Source: Odiellus spinosus (Eukaryota > Arthropoda > Arachnida > Opiliones > Phalangiidae). From it: DNA of 64,000 bases. Where the stretch lies: contig OY987230.1 of NCBI GenBank assembly GCA_963920705.1, positions 21,167,320 through 21,231,319 on the forward strand. The letters run 5' to 3'. Position numbers and translations under genes: made by a program. Below, piece after piece: positions 59,601-64,000 of this stretch. The notes below the pieces were generated by a model. The model did not search any database and was not told where the DNA came from. It was given only the letters and a program-made list of their open reading frames with translations. Each line of letters opens with the position of its first letter. Within the stretch, counting starts at the first letter, position 1.

Positions 59601-62222
59601 GCAACATTTGAAAACCCAAATTCAAAATTTTTCCAGGTTTTACCATTGAGGAATTTACCCCGCAGGTGCTCCAAATTGTTTTGCAAATGATAAAAACTAT
59701 AATTTTTGTTATTGAGGTCTTAGTATCATGAAATCTATGTTCAAGTACACGTATTACCATTAAATCCCCTAGTTTCCCTGATTTATGAAAAATATTTAAG
59801 AGTTTCCCTGATATTGTCCTGTCGGAATTCATTCTACCTTTAATTATAATCACAACCTGAGTTCTCATACACCGATAGAGTATTACTTAGAAACAAAATT
59901 GCATAGAATGTTGTATACAGCTGCGACGAAAACCTTTACCGCGTGGTACTGGTATTCCAACTATAGATAAGAAGACCCAGCTATCAAAACAAGGTCGTCC
60001 CTAGGGCCACGGTACTTACGCAACTTCAACACTGGCTTTCGAGGTTGTGGAGTTAAGTGGTTTTAGCTCTAATTAAGCGGGGAACTTAATTAATTTAAAT
60101 CTAATAATGTAGTTTACACGCTGCGTTTTAAAAATAAAATATAGATGGTATACAAAGACTCGACCAAAACCAGCACGCTTGGGTCACACGTTGTGCATAT
60201 AAAATAGAAGAAATATTTTGCGTAGGCTCCGTAAAGGCGGCGGAGATGGGCATTAACCCTATAGTGAATAAAAACCACACGAAAATAATGGAAAACAAAC
60301 TTTGTACAACGTTACAACCTTGACTGAATTAATATTGAAAAATAAGTTCAACCTTTATCAGGTTTTAAGACTAGTACTAGCAGACGAAACAATACTTGGA
60401 AAGGTTTGATTTCCCAGATCACCTTTCGGTTGGAAAATATAAAACTAATTTCCAACTGTACAAATGTTACCATCCTCTAACGTTAACCCTTTTTTTATTT
60501 ATTTTTGATATAAGAATGATAATGGATTGGATAATCCGGCGCTAGAATCCATCGAAGGAGATAGGCCAACTTTGGACGTTTATTCGTTACCAATTACTGA
60601 CGAAAATGGACTTATGGGATACAATAGTAAAACCTTTGCCGGAAGAACAGCCTTGCAAACACAAGGTTTAATTCTATCCTGGCACAACATATCCGTACAA
60701 GTTCGGACGAACGAGGACAAAAAATGTTGCCGAAAATCCAGTGGAGAAGTTAGGATCAAGAAACTGCTCAAAGATGGTTAGTACAATAATCTACCATTAG
60801 AGAGTTAGACAAATTGAACTAAGAACGCGTACGCGTACGTGTAGTCGTGTAGTTAAATTTTACAATCCGTGGGTCACGTGATAAGATTAATTTTAAGCGC
60901 TAAAATGTCTAAAATTTGTGGAAATATTAGTTTATTCGGATACTGAAAATAAATAAAGCTTTTGTTGTTTTTGGAACATTTATAATCTAAAATAATTCGA
61001 GTTGTATTTATTTGTATATTATACAGTCAGTGGATTAGCGGAACCTGGTCATTTATTGGCTATTATGGGGGCCAGTGGAGCTGGAAAGACCACATTATTG
61101 AATATCTTAACCGGGAGGTCGTTGGAAAATTTGGAAGTTCAAGGAGAGGTCAGGGTCAACGGACACAATTTGGGTCGAGGAATTACTCGTATGTCCGCTT
61201 ACGTGCAACAAGATGACCTCTTCATCGGGACTCTAACCGTCAAGGAACATCTCATTTTTCAAGTAAGAATAAGATAAATCACGGGTCTATGTAAGAAATA
61301 CATCAGTTTCAAATTGTTTTATGGGTCAAGGGTGGAATTCGAACTTTCCGCTACTAGCGGCTACTCTATCATTTTTGTTATCGGAGGCTAAATCAAATTT
61401 AGTCAGATATATCTAAATTATGTAATGAATTTGGCAATAGATAGCTCTTAAATTTGGCCATAGATAGCTCTTAAATTTGGCCATAGATAGGTCTTAAATT
61501 TGGCCATAGATAGGTCTTACATTTGGTCATAGATAGGTCTTAAATTTGGCCATAGATAGGTCTTAAATTTGGCCATAGATAGGTCTTAAATTTGGCCATA
61601 GATAGGTCTTAAATTTGGCCATAGATAGGTCTTAAATTTGGCCATAGATAGGTCTTAAATTTGGCCATAGATAGGTCTTAAATTTGGCCATAGATAGGTC
61701 TTAAATTTGGCCATAGATAGGTCTTAAATTTGGCAATAGATAGGTCTTAAATTTGGTCATAGATAGGTCTTAAATTTGGTCATAGATAGGTCTTACATTT
61801 GGTCATAGATAGGTCCTAAATTTGGCCATAGATAGGTCCTAAATTTGGCCATAGATAGGTCTTAAATTTGGCCATAGATAGGTCTTAAATTTGGCCATAG
61901 ATAGGTCTTAAATTTGGCCATAGATAGGTCTTAAATTTGGCCATAGATAGGTCTTAAATTTGGCCATAGATAGGTCCTAAATTTGGCCATAGATAGGTCC
62001 TAAATTTGGCCATAGATAGGTCCTAAATTTGGCCATAGATAGGTCTTAAATTTGGCCATAAATAAGTCTGGAATTTCCCCAGAGATAGGTCTGGAATTTC
62101 TCCCCCCAAAAGACCTTTCCTAATTTGATTTATTTTGATTATCGTTTCAGGCAATTCTTCGAATGGACCGACATTTGAAATACAAGGAACGCTTAATGCG
62201 CGTGGACGACGTTCTGCACGAG
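53142..62222 (+). CDS. White-type ABCG half-transporter, 5' part (runs off window)
   Basis: Supported coding exons: 60515-60776, 61027-61262, 62151-62222, phases joining. A probable first coding exon is 53142-53183 ([14 protein letters not shown], donor GTAAGA, phase 0), which fits the phase-0 acceptor at 60515 after a 7.3-kb intron. The middle exons encode [13 protein letters not shown], then [19 protein letters not shown] with Walker [10 protein letters not shown], then the Q-loop region [19 protein letters not shown]. The last exon, [20 protein letters not shown], leads towards the signature motif. That motif, Walker B and the six membrane helices lie beyond 64000. Closest by motif to the white/ABCG1 branch; white pairs with scarlet or brown to load pigment precursors in insects, ABCG1 moves sterols, so the substrate is not assigned. 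The frame of exon 60515 opens with NDNGLDNP, so a start there at TTG is not credible. Confidence 0.85.
54008..54080 (+). repeat. Dispersed repeat family R3, copy 2
   Basis: TGTACAATTTGTTA..TCAACGTCGTCTGCTAAGCTAGAAAAGAAG matches 18960-19035. Confidence 0.6.
54492..54987. mobile_element. 488-bp near-perfect palindromic TTAA MITE
   Basis: Element 54496-54983 between TTAA sites. Ends AGGGAGAATGAAAGGCCGAAAC and exact reverse complement. The arms stay complementary almost to the centre (ACGCGTATTTTAAAAATACGCGT near 54718-54745), including an inner GCCTAGCTCGG/CCGAGCTAGGC pair. It sits in ABCG intron 1. Confidence 0.92.
55431..55565 (+). CDS. Candidate alternative first coding exon in ABCG intron 1
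   Basis: ATG in good context (TCGCCATGA) opens 45 codons ([20 protein letters not shown]..) ending CTTAGG at a GTAATG donor, phase 0, compatible with the ABCG exon at 60515. If used it would replace [14 protein letters not shown] with a longer N-terminus from an internal promoter. No domain is recognised and the frame continues only 16 codons past the donor, so it may be chance. Confidence 0.3.
55667..55996. mobile_element. Diverged TTAA MITE in ABCG intron 1
   Basis: Right end GATTGCATTCTCCCTTTAA (TTAA 55993-55996); left end degenerate (GAGAGAGAAAGCAACCTAA near 55671). Shares CAACCTAATAACAAGTGATTT and ATGAATTCAGCTAAGCCTATT with the elements at 5464 and 17178. Confidence 0.75.
56577..56606. 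repeat. Poly-T tract
   Basis: About 29 consecutive T in ABCG intron 1, following a diverged stretch. Could be the poly-A tail of a minus-strand retroposed copy. Confidence 0.75.
56935..57120. repeat. ~190-bp well-conserved repeat (R4), copy 2 (inverted)
   Basis: Reverse complement of 46144-46338 with about four-fifths identity by eye. The 80-codon plus frame here is not preserved in the other copy. Confidence 0.75.
57719..57733. repeat. Poly-G tract
   Basis: A run of about 14 G in ABCG intron 1. Confidence 0.7.
58017..58774. mobile_element. 750-bp TTAA MITE, AGGGAGAGTGAAGAG subfamily, copy 4
   Basis: Element 58021-58770 between TTAA duplications. Terminal inverted repeats of ~40 bp: AGGGAGGGTGAAGAGG.. 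against AGGGAGAGTGAAATGG.. reversed, then ATGAAGTGATTTTTTTT in both. The longest member of the subfamily here; the minus frame 58131-58364 inside has no transposase motif. The interior near 58340 carries R2-like AAAAGTACTT. Confidence 0.88.
58775..60514. other. Rest of ABCG intron 1, no gene seen
   Basis: AT-rich. The 119-codon minus frame 59509-59868 ([17 protein letters not shown]..) is the longest unexplained frame here; it overlaps GTTTCCCTGATTT/GTTTCCCTGATATT words like the CCCTGA elements, so I suspect repeat-derived sequence. A polypyrimidine tract (CCTTTTTTTATTTATTTTTG) precedes the acceptor at 60514. Confidence 0.4.
61320..61392 (-). mobile_element. tRNA-derived SINE fragment, copy 2
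   Basis: In ABCG intron. The minus strand reads AATGATAGAGTAGCC, then AAGTTCGAATTCCACC (B-box-like) and CTTGACCC, matching the tail of the copy at 27007-27100. Confidence 0.55.
61427..62100. repeat. 23-bp minisatellite, ~28 units, in ABCG intron
   Basis: Unit TCTTAAATTTGGCCATAGATAGG, nearly perfect. Variants GGTCAT, GGCAAT and TCCTAAA occur in short runs, showing local unit duplication. It fills most of the 888-nt intron and ends ~50 bp before the acceptor at 62150. The apparent minus frame at 62023-62319 starts in it and is spurious. Confidence 0.97.
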
Positions 62223-62546
62223 GTATGTCTGCTATTTTAATTAAGTGAGAAGCGTGTTTAAATCCCCGTTTCAAGAATATCTTCGATATATTAAACTTAT
62301 TCGATGACGTATCATACAAGAAGCTCTAAAAAAATTGAAGGGTTATAAAATTTGATTTGTGACCACCGGAGACATCGGCAAAACTTCGATCCACCCAGAT
62401 ATAGATAAGAGCTTGAATGGGAAACACCCTAAATTGATATCCGGTAATTAAGAAAATCAAACTTCGCTTAAATTTAATCAAACTGGTTCTCCGGTAAAAT
62501 TTATACTTAAGTTTAACTAAATACATTTTTATCCTTTTAAGCGAAT
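62223..62546. other. ABCG intron downstream of the last visible exon
   Basis: Begins at donor GTATGT. No further ABCG exon seen. Confidence 0.4.
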
Positions 62547-62840
62547 TTAAAGAAAGAATGAAGGGAATTTCAATCAATTCCTTATCCTTAAAATAGGATT
62601 ATTTTTATTTTGATTCGTGGGATTTCTTCGCGCTGATGGATCAGGAACCAATGAACAAAGGCCAGTCGTTAAGGCGTGACTTCCAATATAACATTCGATT
62701 GGTTAATGACCCTTCAATTCGAAGAGATTTAGGATCTCCATTTTTCGAGTTAGTTTTAAACTCTGTAATTTTTTTAACCGATGGATTAGGTTCATTTAAA
62801 CGATAAGGAATGGATTAAAAATCATTCGTTATCCCTTTAA
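62547..62840. mobile_element. TTAA MITE in ABCG downstream intron
   Basis: Element 62551-62836, TTAA flanks. Ends AGAAAGAATGAAGGG and CATTCGTTATCCCT; subterminal CGATGGATTAGGTTCATTTAAACGATAAGG is shared with the family. Confidence 0.8.
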
Positions 62841-64000
62841 ACGAATTTATTCAATTTAATTAGGATAAAATCAATCCTAAGGATATTTCTAGTTTATCGA
62901 ATGAATTACGACTTATTGAATTATTTGTACGTATATAAAAATCGTTATGCAAGATCTCGAGTATATATATAGTCTTCTAAAAAACTTGAAAGGTTGTAAA
63001 ACTAAAGATTTGTGACCGCTGTTATTTATCGAAGGGGTTATCGGGGTTAAATGCCAGTTTGGTTTTCGTAAAACTGGAAACACCCTAGTAACTAACTACT
63101 AAATTAAGCTAATATTTAAGAAAGTGTGCCTTAGTGTCTGAAACAAAATCTTCTACGCGCACGCAGTCTATATCTAAACGGTTTCACCTTTATGTTCAAC
63201 ACGATTCGCTCTATCTATTATACCCATTTTACCCCTGAGTCAATTATTTAAAGGGATACGAGACTCTTATAACAAGTTATTTTTAAACGATTTGGACTGC
63301 TATAATACTAGAAAAAATTGTATCAAAACTCATCAATGATTGCGAGGTAATTTATAGTTAATTATTAAAAGATGCGAAGTAGACTCGCTAAGCCTAAATC
63401 CATTTAAAATAAAATTATTTAGAATGTAAAAATTCTCGACTTTAACAGTCGAAAATGATTGATAAGAAATTATTTCCAGAGTCTATAGTATCCCTTAAAA
63501 AAGAATAATCACGTTTTATATAAACTTCGAAATTAGCACGTAATTATCACAACCACCTTAAAAATTGTAAAACGCTTAAATTTAAAAATATAGTTTCTTT
63601 CGAAAATATGTATTTTCTTTAAAGCGAAATGACGTAAAAACGTTACAGATCTGGTAATAAATTAACGATAAAAATCGGAAAATTGCTTTAAAATTTGGCT
63701 ACCACTTTGGTAATGGCGGTTTTTCAAAATTATGCAAAAATAAAATTAAAATTACCCTAATTAAGCGCAATGTACGCCTAAGGCTAGCGGGTATCTCCAA
63801 AGAAAATATACAACGCGAGGAGAACGAATGATTTAAGTAGTGACCTCGTACAAGCGTTTCTTTTATCCCCAAGCGCATTGCGTGTTCAAGAAGGTGAATT
63901 AAATAACTATTATAAATGACCCTTCACGCATTTTTTCTCTTTCTTCGCGCATTTATGACTTTTTAATCAAAAAATCATCCCCGTAGCTAAGGGAGTTACC
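62841..64000. other. Probable ABCG intron, no exon seen
   Basis: I searched for the signature LSGG-type and Walker B exons and found none. One more TTAAAGGGATACGAG end lies at ~63249. Confidence 0.4.

Noticed and set aside
60527-60781. ABCG starting at 60527
   Set aside because: The codon there is TTG; the exon has a good upstream acceptor at 60514 and reads in frame before this point.
62023-62319. 98-residue minus frame next to the 23-bp minisatellite
   Set aside because: Starts within an ABCG intron repeat and is antisense to the exon at 62151-62222.

Overview
This is eukaryotic nuclear DNA, almost certainly from an invertebrate animal. It is AT-rich but not CpG-depleted. It has spliced genes with many small introns (mostly 56-200 nt, GT..AG) and is heavily loaded with short inverted-repeat transposons. 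The four protein genes recognised are metazoan. The white-type ABCG transporter and the intron-rich gene structures would suit an arthropod outside the holometabolous insects, but that placement is inference. There are no bacterial features, rRNA genes or CRISPR arrays.

Layout. 1-28 kb: no supported gene; a repeat landscape of a 33-bp tandem array at the left edge, TTAA-flanked MITEs, 7-bp-TSD MITEs, a 153-bp satellite array (11.1-13.1 kb), and two CCCTGA-rich minisatellite-bearing elements. 28.0-33.9 kb (minus): a complete 16-exon orthologue of AF10/MLLT10, reconstructed exon by exon (913 codons). 35.3-37.4 kb (plus): a complete 10-exon DNAJC1 orthologue (477 codons), head-to-head with AF10 across a GC-rich putative bidirectional promoter. 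38.4-39.4 kb (minus): a complete 6-exon eEF1B beta gene (218 codons), tail-to-tail with DNAJC1. 40.8-41.5 kb: the GIY-YIG end of a Penelope-like retroelement. 42-53 kb: repeats only. 53.1 kb to beyond 62.2 kb (plus): the 5' part of a white-like ABCG half-transporter. It has one or two candidate first coding exons, a repeat-filled ~7.3-kb first intron and a 23-bp minisatellite in a later intron; it runs off the window end.

The gene block AF10-DNAJC1-eEF1B is compact and normal. MLLT10 and DNAJC1 are also neighbours on human 10p12, so this looks like retained microsynteny with altered orientation. The genes otherwise act in unrelated processes: chromatin/DOT1L regulation, ER co-chaperone, translation elongation, and membrane transport.

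The most unusual content is mobile. Four MITE families share termini starting CA(A/G) and exactly 7-bp target duplications (eight insertion events), one of them present as four 337-bp copies of identical length. A dominant TTAA-target MITE group (AGGGAGAATG ends) forms near-perfect palindromes up to ~490 bp. No autonomous transposase for either group is in the window.
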